Source: Phaeobacter sp. B1627
Lineage (GTDB): Bacteria > Pseudomonadota > Alphaproteobacteria > Rhodobacterales > Rhodobacteraceae
Reading direction: 5' to 3'
NCBI RefSeq assembly: GCF_006265095.1
Contig: NZ_VCNK01000007.1
Coordinates: forward strand, 1-59,803
Length of the DNA: 59,803 nucleotides
The notes under the pieces are model-generated. The model worked only from the letters and a program-made list of their open reading frames with translations. It ran no database searches and was not told where the DNA came from. Below, piece by piece: positions 1 through 6,894 of this stretch. Position numbers and translations under genes: made by a program. How positions within the stretch are numbered: position 1 is the stretch's first letter; each line of letters opens with the position of its first letter.

Positions 1-1
1 A

Positions 2-541
2 CCGCGGCATATCCGAGCGGGAAATCCACTTAGGAAACGGCTCGAAACTGCTCAAACGGACCAAGCCACCTCTGCTGAAATGGCTTATCGAAGCGGTCTA
101 CCCAATAGATCGCTAGACAAGTACATGCCAAGAAAAGGAGCCAGTTTGCCTGGCTTTGACGCGCTGAAATCTATGGCGTCTGGCTTTGGGATTTCCATAG
201 ATTGATTGGTATTTGGCCCGGAAACGCCGAATGAGTACACTCGCTTGCTTGTAGAGCAATCTGCATACGAAATCGCTTTGGATATCTTTGAGACCTTTGT
301 TCGAGAGGGGATAGAGAACAAGCGCCCGTTCTATCAAGATGAAGAGGTGTTCGGCTCGACTCCTGAGTGGTGGGCGTCAGTCATGGCTGGGAAGGCGGCT
401 GAAATAGCAGCAGACCTATCCAAGAAGGGCGCAACTGCTGAGACCCTGCGCCACAAAAAGTCTGATCGCGACGAACAACTTCTGGAATATGTCAAAGACA
501 AGTGGGCACGAGGTGGAGCGGACCAGCTCTCATCCGACTAA
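2..541 (+). pseudogene. XRE-type helix-turn-helix regulator interrupted by in-frame TGA; 5' end outside window
   Basis: One frame stays open from base 2 to 202, meets TGA at 203-205 and continues open to the TAA at 539-541. The part before the TGA reads as a helix-turn-helix domain (segments AEMAYRSGLPNRSLDKYM and LKSMASGFGISID). In XRE/CI-type repressors this is normally followed by a Trp and a hydrophobic stretch, and here the sequence is SID-stop-LVFG. One TGG-to-TGA change would explain the stop at the Trp position. The 3' part (about 111 residues from a TTG at 206, acidic and charged) has no visible Shine-Dalgarno and no family I recognise. The true start lies left of the window. The gene is probably inactivated; UGA readthrough or a sequencing error cannot be excluded. 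Confidence 0.6.
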
Positions 542-584
542 ACCACAAACGGAAACTAAGCAGGGTCAACCTTCGAGCGAAACA

Positions 585-613
585 GTGGTCGGTGGTCGCA
601 TAAAACCGACCAC
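585..613. repeat. 9-bp inverted repeat (hairpin)
   Basis: Arms GTGGTCGGT (585-593) and ACCGACCAC (605-613) are perfect complements around an 11-base loop. It lies about 45 bases after the stop of the broken helix-turn-helix gene. No T tract follows on either strand, so it is not a standard Rho-independent terminator; it could be a Rho-linked stop, an mRNA 3' end structure or an operator. Confidence 0.5.
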
Positions 614-808
614 CTCATGCTAACGACCATTGAAATCATTTTACTTTTTCGAACCAGCAATGCAATGCACCCGGTAAAAAGCAGTGATATCCGGCGATAT
701 GGTATCAAATCTGATGAAATTCAGATCTTGTAACCTACTGAAAATATATGACAAAAATTTCATCAGGTACCAAACCGAATGCAACCCGTCACTTCGACAA
801 ACCCATGA

Positions 809-830
809 GAGGAGGGGCGCTCCCCTCCTC
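809..830 (-). terminator. Candidate terminator hairpin of the thiolase gene
   Basis: A perfect 9-bp stem (GAGGAGGGG at 809-817, CCCCTCCTC at 822-830) closes a 4-base loop about 40 bases past the thiolase stop on the minus strand. The minus-strand continuation lacks a proper U tract (TCATGGG), so termination would be weak or Rho-assisted. Confidence 0.5.
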
Positions 831-871
831 GCGGTGTCCTGCAACGCAGATACGGGCCCCCATCCCGGAGG

Positions 872-2044
872 TCAAACCCGCTCTATCGCAATTGCAGTGC
901 CTTCACCGCCGCCGATGCAAATCGCCGCGATCCCACGCTTCAGCCCGCGTTTTTCCAATGCGTTCAGAAGGGTTACCATGATCCGCGCACCAGACGCACC
1001 GATCGGGTGACCCAGCGCGCAGGCGCCGCCATTCACGTTGATTTTATCCCGTGAAATGCCCATTTCGCGCATGAAGGCCATCGGCACCACCGCGAAGGCC
1101 TCGTTGACCTCCCACAGATCCACATCCTCCACGTCCCAACCGATGCGGGTCAGAAGTTTGCGCGCCGCCGGAACCGGCGCGGTGGTGAACCAACCCGGCG
1201 CCTGAGCGTGACTGGCATGGCCCAGTATATGCGCCTTGACCGGAAGGCCACGCGCCGTGGCGGCGGATTCGCTGGCAAGCACCAATGCTGCGGCCCCATC
1301 GGAGATCGAAGACGCATTGGCCGCCGTCACCGTCCCGCCCTCGCGGAACGCAGGCTTCAGGGTCGGGATCTTGTCCGGCCGCGCCGATTTCGGCTGCTCG
1401 TCTGCATCGGTGACGACCTCGCCTTTGCGGGTTTTCACCACGACCTCGGTGATTTCACCCTCAAAAGCGCCGGTCTCCTGCGCCGCCAGCGCGTTGGAGA
1501 GCGAGCCGAGCGCAAACGCATCCTGCTCCTCCCGCGTGAACTGATAGTGCTCGGCGCAATCCTCGGCAAAGGTGCCCATCAGGCGCCCCTTGTCATAGGC
1601 GTCCTCCAACCCGTCGAGGAACATGTGGTCGATGACCTGACCATGCCCGATACGCGCCCCGCCTCGCATCTTCGGCAGCAGATAGGGCGCATTGGTCATG
1701 CTCTCCATGCCGCCGGCCACCATCACGTCGGCGCCGCCCGAAGCAAGGCGATCATAGGCGATCATCGCAGCCTTCATACCGGACCCACACATCTTGTTGA
1801 GCGTGGTCGCAGGCACCTCCTCGCCAAGGCCTGCGGCAAACCCCGCCTGACGGGCGGGCGCTTGTCCCTGACCGGCAGACAAAACGCAGCCCATCAGAAG
1901 CTCATCCACCACAGTGGTGCCCGCGCGTGCCAGCGCAGCCTTGATCGCCGCGCCGCCAAGATCCGCCGCCGCCACGCCATCATATATTCCCTGAAATCCA
2001 CCCATTGGCGTTCGGGCTGCTCCTGCGATCATAATTCTGACCAT
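872..2044 (-). CDS. phaA: Acetyl-CoA C-acetyltransferase (thiolase II)
   Basis: The protein has 390 residues, the normal length for biosynthetic thiolases that join two acetyl-CoA into acetoacetyl-CoA or cleave it. The nucleophilic Cys86 sits in NKMCGSGMKA, the His346 motif is GHPIGASGAR, and the second catalytic Cys376 lies in CIGGGEG at the C-terminus. A GGAGGAGAG ribosome-binding site precedes the ATG. It is divergent from the STAS gene, with a 95-base shared control region. No phaB reductase is next to it, so a role in polyhydroxybutyrate synthesis, ethylmalonyl-CoA supply or acyl-CoA degradation cannot be fixed here. The family assignment is sure; the symbol is less so, since atoB is equally possible. 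Confidence 0.9.
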   Translation of the reverse strand: MVRIMIAGAARTPMGGFQGIYDGVAAADLGGAAIKAALARAGTTVVDELLMGCVLSAGQGQAPARQAGFAAGLGEEVPATTLNKMCGSGMKAAMIAYDRLASGGADVMVAGGMESMTNAPYLLPKMRGGARIGHGQVIDHMFLDGLEDAYDKGRLMGTFAEDCAEHYQFTREEQDAFALGSLSNALAAQETGAFEGEITEVVVKTRKGEVVTDADEQPKSARPDKIPTLKPAFREGGTVTAANASSISDGAAALVLASESAATARGLPVKAHILGHASHAQAPGWFTTAPVPAARKLLTRIGWDVEDVDLWEVNEAFAVVPMAFMREMGISRDKINVNGGACALGHPIGASGARIMVTLLNALEKRGLKRGIAAICIGGGEGTAIAIERV

Positions 2045-2139
2045 TCAAACTCTCCTCCAATTTTCTGATCTATCCATACTGAATGATAACATTTAAGGTC
2101 TAGAGTGAGTTCCAAGTATGACCAGCCGAGGAACATTAA

Positions 2140-2484
2140 ATGAGCCTGACTAGTACGGTAGCGGACGGTGCGCAGGTGGTGACGGTAAACGCCCAGCGCA
2201 TTGATGCGGCCATGGCCATCCAGTTCAAGGAAGACATGCGGACGGAAACAGACTCCGGACCGCCGCGTGTCATTCTTGATCTGTCGAGCGTGGCTTTCAT
2301 TGACTCCAGCGGCTTGGGGGCGATTGTCGCCGTTATGAAGCAGTTGGGAAAAGACCGCAGGCTCGATCTGGCAGGTCTCACACCCATGGTCGAAAAAGTG
2401 TTCCGGCTGACCCGCATGGACACAGTTTTCAACCTTTTCGATACGCTTCAGGATGCGCTGGACCCTGAGCAACTCGAACATTGA
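2140..2484 (+). CDS. STAS-domain anti-sigma factor antagonist (SpoIIAA/RsbV type)
   Basis: This 114-residue single-domain protein has the SpoIIAA/RsbV layout. The phosphorylation-site motif DSSGLGAIV is present, with Ser57 (second Ser) matching the residue phosphorylated by the partner kinase in the family. In known systems the unphosphorylated protein binds the RsbW-type kinase and frees a sigma factor or other client. The ATG is preceded by GAGGAAC. The next gene, 33 bases on, is the matching kinase, so the two form a partner-switching pair. No PP2C phosphatase or sigma factor gene is adjacent, so the signal input and client are unknown. Confidence 0.88.
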   Translation: MSLTSTVADGAQVVTVNAQRIDAAMAIQFKEDMRTETDSGPPRVILDLSSVAFIDSSGLGAIVAVMKQLGKDRRLDLAGLTPMVEKVFRLTRMDTVFNLFDTLQDALDPEQLEH

Positions 2485-2517
2485 CCCTGGTAAGACCCTT
2501 TTCGGAGCCTGAACTCT

Positions 2518-2958
2518 ATGGTTGAAACCTTCGCCTGCTCCTTCAGGGCGACCGAGCTTGATGCCCGGAGGGGTATCGTATCTGTGGTTGACCGACTGAA
2601 AGACATGGGTGTCCCGGACCCACGGGTCGACGAGGTCCAGATAGCCCTTGCCGAGGCGGTCAACAACGTTGTCGAGCATGCCTACGCTGAAACCGCCACA
2701 GGCGATGTGCTGATACGCTGCAACCTGCACCCCGACCGCTTGTGGGTAGAAATTCGGGATGCGGGCATTCCGTTTCCGAACGCAACCCTTCCTGAGGGCC
2801 AGGCCGTAAAGGTTGATGCCAATACACCGCTGGCTGATCTGCCCGAAGGCGGGTTCGGATGGTTCCTGATCCGCGAATTGGCAAGCGATATCAAATACAA
2901 ACGGAACACAGACAACAATCAGCTGTCCCTGTGTTTTGAAATCCAGCTGACCGCCTGA
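2518..2958 (+). CDS. RsbW/SpoIIAB-like anti-sigma serine kinase (GHKL ATPase)
   Basis: The protein has 146 residues and a HATPase_c fold: N-box EAVNNVVEHAY with Asn50, the segment VEIRDAGIPF in place of the D-x-G box, and a glycine-rich GGFGWFLIREL box. It lacks a histidine phosphoacceptor domain, as expected for RsbW-type serine kinases that phosphorylate a STAS partner. It follows the STAS gene on the same strand with 33 bases between, so the pair is probably co-transcribed and functions together. The client bound by the kinase when the antagonist is phosphorylated is not encoded nearby. Confidence 0.87.
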   Translation: MVETFACSFRATELDARRGIVSVVDRLKDMGVPDPRVDEVQIALAEAVNNVVEHAYAETATGDVLIRCNLHPDRLWVEIRDAGIPFPNATLPEGQAVKVDANTPLADLPEGGFGWFLIRELASDIKYKRNTDNNQLSLCFEIQLTA

Positions 2959-3337
2959 AGCTGTCCGACGCTTCGCCGCACAACAGTTGGTCACAGATCA
3001 GCGGCCAGTCGCCGCCGCCATAAGCTGCGCGCCGGACTGAAAGCAAACCCCAAGCATTTATGGTAAATCCCCGCGAAATCCCACCGGCAGACACGAATCC
3101 GCCGCATTCTAGACCCACCCACGCCAGAATGATGAGGGATTTATAAACGCATAGGTAGCGAAAGCTCCCCCGGTGTCGTGTGTTTCTGCCCCCACCAAGT
3201 GCACGACACCGGGTCCATTTCACAATGACTGCCGCACCGCGCCCCCGCTGCAGATGCGCAGTTTGAACGTCCCCCCATTTTGCGATTGCCTCTTTTGACG
3301 AGACCACTAGGCTTCGCCCGATTTCGGGAGGACAGAC
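2959..3337. other. Intergenic region before the gamma-glutamyltransferase gene
   Basis: No credible gene is visible in these 379 bases. The only clear structure is a 12-bp inverted repeat at 3169-3213, listed separately. The 3' end carries the strong ribosome-binding site GGGAGGA of the next gene. Confidence 0.6.
3169..3213. repeat. 12-bp perfect inverted repeat with 21-base loop
   Basis: Arms CCCGGTGTCGTG (3169-3180) and CACGACACCGGG (3202-3213) match perfectly. The position is about 210 bases after the RsbW-like gene and 125 bases before the next start codon. No U tract follows on either strand. It may be a Rho-linked 3' end of the upstream operon, or part of the 5' leader or operator of the downstream gene. 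Confidence 0.6.
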
Positions 3338-4915
3338 ATGCGTGACTTTCAACATCCCGGCCGCTCTGCGGTCTTTGCGCAAAACGGGATATGCGCCACT
3401 TCACATCCGCTGGCGGCTCAGGCTGCGATCGACATTCTCAAACGCGGTGGCAACGCAATGGATGCGGCAATTGCCGGGGCGGTCCTGTTGGGGATTTGCG
3501 AGCCGCAGATGACCGGCATCGGCGGTGACTGCTTTGTGCTTTATAATCGGGCCGGTGAGACGACGGTACGTGCCCTCAACGGATCGGGGCGGGCGCCAGC
3601 AGCGGCCAGCGCCGCAGAGCTGCGCGATCAGGGCAGGACCACGGTTCCCCTCAATACGCCGGACGCGGTGACCATTCCCGGTGCCATCGACGCCTTTTGT
3701 CACTTGTCTGAAACGGAGGGCCGCCTGGGGCTCGACGCCCTTCTTGCTCCGGCGATTCATTATGCGGACCAGGGCGTGCCGGTTGCGCCGCGCGTGGCCT
3801 TTGACTGGGCGAATGATGCCACGACATTGCAGGGCAAGGCGCGCGACACCTATCTGTTCAACGGCGACGCCCCCAAAGTCGGTGCCATTTTCCGGGCTCC
3901 CGGTCAGGCCGAAGTCTTGCGCCGGATCGCCCGCGACGGGCGGGATGCCTTCTACACAGGGGAGGTGGCCGACGACATGATCGCCGCGTTGGTTGCGCGG
4001 GGGGGGCACCACACCGCCGAGGATTTCCAGGCCACGGAGGCCACCGCTGCCGATCCGGTGTCCGGTCACTACAAAGGTGTCGATCTGCTGGAGCATCCGC
4101 CCAATGGCCAGGGCGCGACTGCAATTTTGATGCTGAACATTCTGAAGCATTTCGACATCGCAGCCATGGACCCGCATGGCGCACAGCGCGCCCATATCGA
4201 AGCCGAAGCGGCCAAGCTCGCCTATGATGCCCGCAACCGCTTTATTGCGGACCCGGACCACATGAGCAGGCTGGACTATATGCTGGCTGCGGAAACCGCA
4301 GAGCGCCTCGCCGCGCTGATCGACCCGAAACGTGCCATGGCCGCCCCCGAAGCCATCAGCGAGGCCGTACACAAGGATACGATCTACATCACTGTGGTCG
4401 ACAAGGACCGGATGTCCGTGTCCCTGATCTATTCCATTTTTCACGGATTTGGGTCCGGGATTGCGTCAGAGAAATTCGGCATTCTGCTGCAAAACCGAGG
4501 CGCGGGTTTCTGTCTGAAGGAGGGCCACGCCAACGAGCTGGGCGGCAAAAAGCGCCCGATGCACACCATCATTCCGGCCATGCTGGCCGAAGGCGGACGG
4601 GTGACCCTGCCATTTGGCGTGATGGGAGGGGCCTACCAACCCAACGGGCACGCGCGTTTCGTGTCCAACCTGCAGGACTTCGGGATGGATCCGCAGCAGG
4701 CCATGGATGCGCCCAGATCGTTTTCCGATGGTGGTCATTTCAAACTGGAACGCGGTTACGGCGACAGCGTCCGTCGCACGCTGAGCGACATGGGTCACAA
4801 AGTGGAAACACCAACCACGGCGATCGGAGGCTCGCAAGCCATCAAGATCCATGACAGCGGGGTTCTGGAAGGCGCAAGCGACCCGCGCAAGGACGGCTGC
4901 GCGCTCGGCTACTGA
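3338..4915 (+). CDS. Gamma-glutamyltransferase family protein (Ntn hydrolase)
   Basis: The protein has 525 residues. The N-terminal half carries family motifs (HPLAAQAAIDIL, GGNAMDAAIA, MTGIGGDCF). The autoprocessing nucleophile is Thr348 in KDTIYITVVDKD, followed by FGSGI and GILLQNRGAGF, which match the start of the small subunit. Known family members cleave themselves and then hydrolyse or transfer gamma-glutamyl groups such as that of glutathione. No signal peptide is evident at the N-terminus (MRDFQHPGRSAVFAQ), unlike periplasmic E. coli Ggt, so a cytoplasmic subfamily is likely. A GGGAGGA ribosome-binding site fixes the start, and a terminator follows. Family certain; natural substrate unknown. 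Confidence 0.88.
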   Translation: MRDFQHPGRSAVFAQNGICATSHPLAAQAAIDILKRGGNAMDAAIAGAVLLGICEPQMTGIGGDCFVLYNRAGETTVRALNGSGRAPAAASAAELRDQGRTTVPLNTPDAVTIPGAIDAFCHLSETEGRLGLDALLAPAIHYADQGVPVAPRVAFDWANDATTLQGKARDTYLFNGDAPKVGAIFRAPGQAEVLRRIARDGRDAFYTGEVADDMIAALVARGGHHTAEDFQATEATAADPVSGHYKGVDLLEHPPNGQGATAILMLNILKHFDIAAMDPHGAQRAHIEAEAAKLAYDARNRFIADPDHMSRLDYMLAAETAERLAALIDPKRAMAAPEAISEAVHKDTIYITVVDKDRMSVSLIYSIFHGFGSGIASEKFGILLQNRGAGFCLKEGHANELGGKKRPMHTIIPAMLAEGGRVTLPFGVMGGAYQPNGHARFVSNLQDFGMDPQQAMDAPRSFSDGGHFKLERGYGDSVRRTLSDMGHKVETPTTAIGGSQAIKIHDSGVLEGASDPRKDGCALGY

Positions 4916-4955
4916 GATCAAGGGCGAGCGCGGGCGAGGGAGGCACCAGACAGAT

Positions 4956-4990
4956 CGGGATACCGGGACAAACCCCGGTTCCCGCTTTTT
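4956..4990 (+). terminator. Rho-independent terminator after the gamma-glutamyltransferase gene
   Basis: A long GC-rich stem (CGGGATACCGGG against CCCCGGTTCCCG, one bulged base) is followed at once by CTTTTT. It lies 40 bases after the stop codon and before the convergent hspQ gene. Confidence 0.8.
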
Positions 4991-5032
4991 CAAAACTATG
5001 GTTTCAGGGCAATGGGTTCAACTCAAAGGGGT

Positions 5033-5359
5033 TCAGTTCAAAGGATACTGAAGCTGATAGTTGCCGTCATCAAAGCCCGTGAACATATCAAAGACATCCG
5101 GATGACTGACCGGCTCGCCGGAATAGTCTGCGATCAAATTCTGCTCCGACACATAGGCCACATAGTAGGTCTGATCGTTTTCAGCGAGCAAATGATAGTA
5201 GGGTTGCTCTCGTGCCGGACGGCTTTCCTCGGGAATGGCCTCATACCATTCCTCAGTATTTGAAAACTCCGGATCCACATCGAACACAACGCCACGAAAC
5301 GGGTGCTTGCGGTGACGCACGACCTGGCCAAGATTGTATTTTGCGCGTGTTCTCAGCAT
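5033..5359 (-). CDS. hspQ: Heat shock protein HspQ (hemimethylated-DNA-binding fold)
   Basis: The core (YNLGQVVRHRKHPFRGVVFDVDPEF, in its first half, then NDQTYYVAYVSEQNL) is the YccV/HspQ fold. In E. coli HspQ binds hemimethylated DNA and modulates Lon proteolysis. I place the start at 5359 (108 residues, usual length ~105), with GAGGG eight bases upstream. An in-frame ATG at 5413 would add 18 residues of basic sequence not typical of the family. It converges with the gamma-glutamyltransferase gene and is a single gene. Confidence 0.85.
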   Translation of the reverse strand: MLRTRAKYNLGQVVRHRKHPFRGVVFDVDPEFSNTEEWYEAIPEESRPAREQPYYHLLAENDQTYYVAYVSEQNLIADYSGEPVSHPDVFDMFTGFDDGNYQLQYPLN

Positions 5360-5587
5360 ATTTAAGGCCCTCTTCTCCTCCTTTACTAGCTGTTTTCGAA
5401 CATGATTGTCCAACCTCGGCAGTGATTTTTTCCAGAAACAGTCTGTCAGGCTGTGCCTTACAGTCCGGTAAGGTTATAAATTTAAACAAATTTTTTAGAT
5501 CGGCGGCCCGTTGCAGGGTCTGATGATTGGGATTTCTTCTCCCCCACGGATTGGTTAAACTCATCAAAAACACAAAGGCAGAGGCAA

Positions 5588-6175
5588 ATGAGCAGAATCA
5601 TCAGTGCCCTGGCGCTCTTGTTGGCTTTGGCAGCCTGTGGTGGAGGATACAATTCCCCGCCGCGGAACCTGGACAATGCCTGCAGTATCATCAACGAGCG
5701 CCCCAAATATCTACGTGCATTCCGGGCCGCTGAGCGGCGCTGGGGCATTCCCGTGCACGTGCAGATGGCAACCATCCATCAGGAAAGCAAATTTGACGGC
5801 GACGCCCGCACCCCTCACAAATATGTTCTCGGGATCATCCCGATGGGTCGGGTTTCCAGCGCCTATGGCTATGGTCAGGCCCTGGACGGAACCTGGGATG
5901 ACTACAAGAGAGACACCGGCCGCCGCTTTGCACGCCGCGACAAGATCGACGACGCCACGGACTTCATGGGCTGGTATATGACCCGCAGTTACCAGCGAAA
6001 CGGCATCCCCTTGACCGACGCCCGCAACCAGTATCTGGCCTACCACGAGGGCCACACTGGCTATGCCCGCGGCAGCTACCGGAGCAAGAGCTGGCTCTTG
6101 CGGGTCGCAAACAGTGTCGAGGCACGTTCAAATGCCTATCAGGCGCAACTGAATGGCTGTCGGCGGTTCCGCTGA
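5588..6175 (+). CDS. Lipoprotein with lytic transglycosylase (SLT)-like domain
   Basis: The protein has 195 residues. Its signal peptide ends in a lipobox LAAC with Cys17 as the lipidation site. The mature part has SLT features: an early Glu in ATIHQESKF as the likely catalytic acid, then SAYGYGQAL and a late Tyr-rich segment YLAYHEGHTGYARG. Such enzymes cut the glycan strands of peptidoglycan. No LysM or other wall-binding domain is present. It is a monocistron between divergent hspQ and convergent lolA. The family match rests on motifs only. Confidence 0.75.
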   Translation: MSRIISALALLLALAACGGGYNSPPRNLDNACSIINERPKYLRAFRAAERRWGIPVHVQMATIHQESKFDGDARTPHKYVLGIIPMGRVSSAYGYGQALDGTWDDYKRDTGRRFARRDKIDDATDFMGWYMTRSYQRNGIPLTDARNQYLAYHEGHTGYARGSYRSKSWLLRVANSVEARSNAYQAQLNGCRRFR

Positions 6176-6227
6176 CAGCCAACGAGAGATGCCCTGACGA
6201 CTATCAGCTTTGGGCGCCTTGGGGCGC

Positions 6228-6848
6228 CTAGCGGTCGCGCTTGGGACGTGAGATGCTGAACAGGCTGGATTTGAGCGACATGCCGGTCGCCATCTCGCCG
6301 AGGATCACCGTAGTCTCCTCGCCCGCACCGCCGTGAATCACCCATTTGCGCAGCTGCACGGGGTCATCCGTGAACATCAGTTCGATACTGCCGTATTCAG
6401 GGTTCTTCGGATCCTGTGCCCTCACCACGGTGGAGACCCCGTCAAAGCCATGGCCGACCACCATATCGGCCTGCGACAGGTTCACGGTCCGGGCCAGGAT
6501 CAACGACAGGGGCGTCCGGGCCAATGGGTAGGTTTCAGGCGGTTGGTTGGATTTCGGGTCCAGAATCGCAACCGTCCCGGCCTCTGCAAGAACCAGACCG
6601 GAATGTGGCGCATCATATTCAAAGCGCACCTTGCCCGGGCGGCGCATGTACAACCGCCCCGTCGACAGGCTGCCGTCGTCATTGACCTGCGTAAAATCCG
6701 CCTGGGCCGTACTGAACCCGTTCAGATAGGACGAGATTTCCGTCAGGCTCAGCTTCTCGGCCGCGAGTGCAGCGGTAGAGGCCAGCGAGGTTGCGCCAAG
6801 CGCAAGTGCAAAGACAAACTGTTTCATGCGTATGAACATATGCGTCAA
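6228..6848 (-). CDS. lolA: Outer-membrane lipoprotein carrier protein LolA
   Basis: LolA shuttles lipoproteins across the periplasm from LolCDE to the outer membrane. The sequence has a Sec signal peptide (MKQFVFALAL then AALAA) and a LolA body with RRPGKVRFEYDAP, the typical RPG-F-Y-P core. Three Met codons compete (6848, 6839, 6827). The last gives the cleanest signal peptide, but none has a strong ribosome-binding site. It lies 46 bases downstream of ftsK with a hairpin between them, so it may be partly co-transcribed with ftsK. Confidence 0.88.
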   Translation of the reverse strand: MTHMFIRMKQFVFALALGATSLASTAALAAEKLSLTEISSYLNGFSTAQADFTQVNDDGSLSTGRLYMRRPGKVRFEYDAPHSGLVLAEAGTVAILDPKSNQPPETYPLARTPLSLILARTVNLSQADMVVGHGFDGVSTVVRAQDPKNPEYGSIELMFTDDPVQLRKWVIHGGAGEETTVILGEMATGMSLKSSLFSISRPKRDR

Positions 6849-6864
6849 TCTGGCAAAGTGAAGA

Positions 6865-6890
6865 GGCCGGGCGCATCACCCGGCCTTTTA
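6865..6890. terminator. Hairpin between ftsK and lolA
   Basis: Stem GGCCGGG/CCCGGCC (6865-6871 and 6879-6885) with a 7-base loop. The good T tract (TTTT) is on the plus strand; on the minus strand, where ftsK and lolA run, it is followed only by TCTTC. It would act as a partial terminator or mRNA-stabilising stem in the ftsK-lolA transcript. Confidence 0.55.
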
Positions 6891-6894
6891 TCGC

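Larger units (their letters stand above)
542..871. other. Intergenic stretch, AT-rich, no gene seen
   Basis: No convincing coding frame is visible. The stretch looks richer in A+T than the rest of the window, notably around 640-780. It holds two hairpins, listed separately. The composition continues that of the broken regulator to its left and changes at the thiolase gene, which fits an acquired segment ending near base 800. That origin is an inference. Confidence 0.5.

Noticed and set aside
2029-2994. 321-residue open frame antisense to the STAS/RsbW pair
   Set aside because: Both sense genes have complete motifs; the antisense frame has none.
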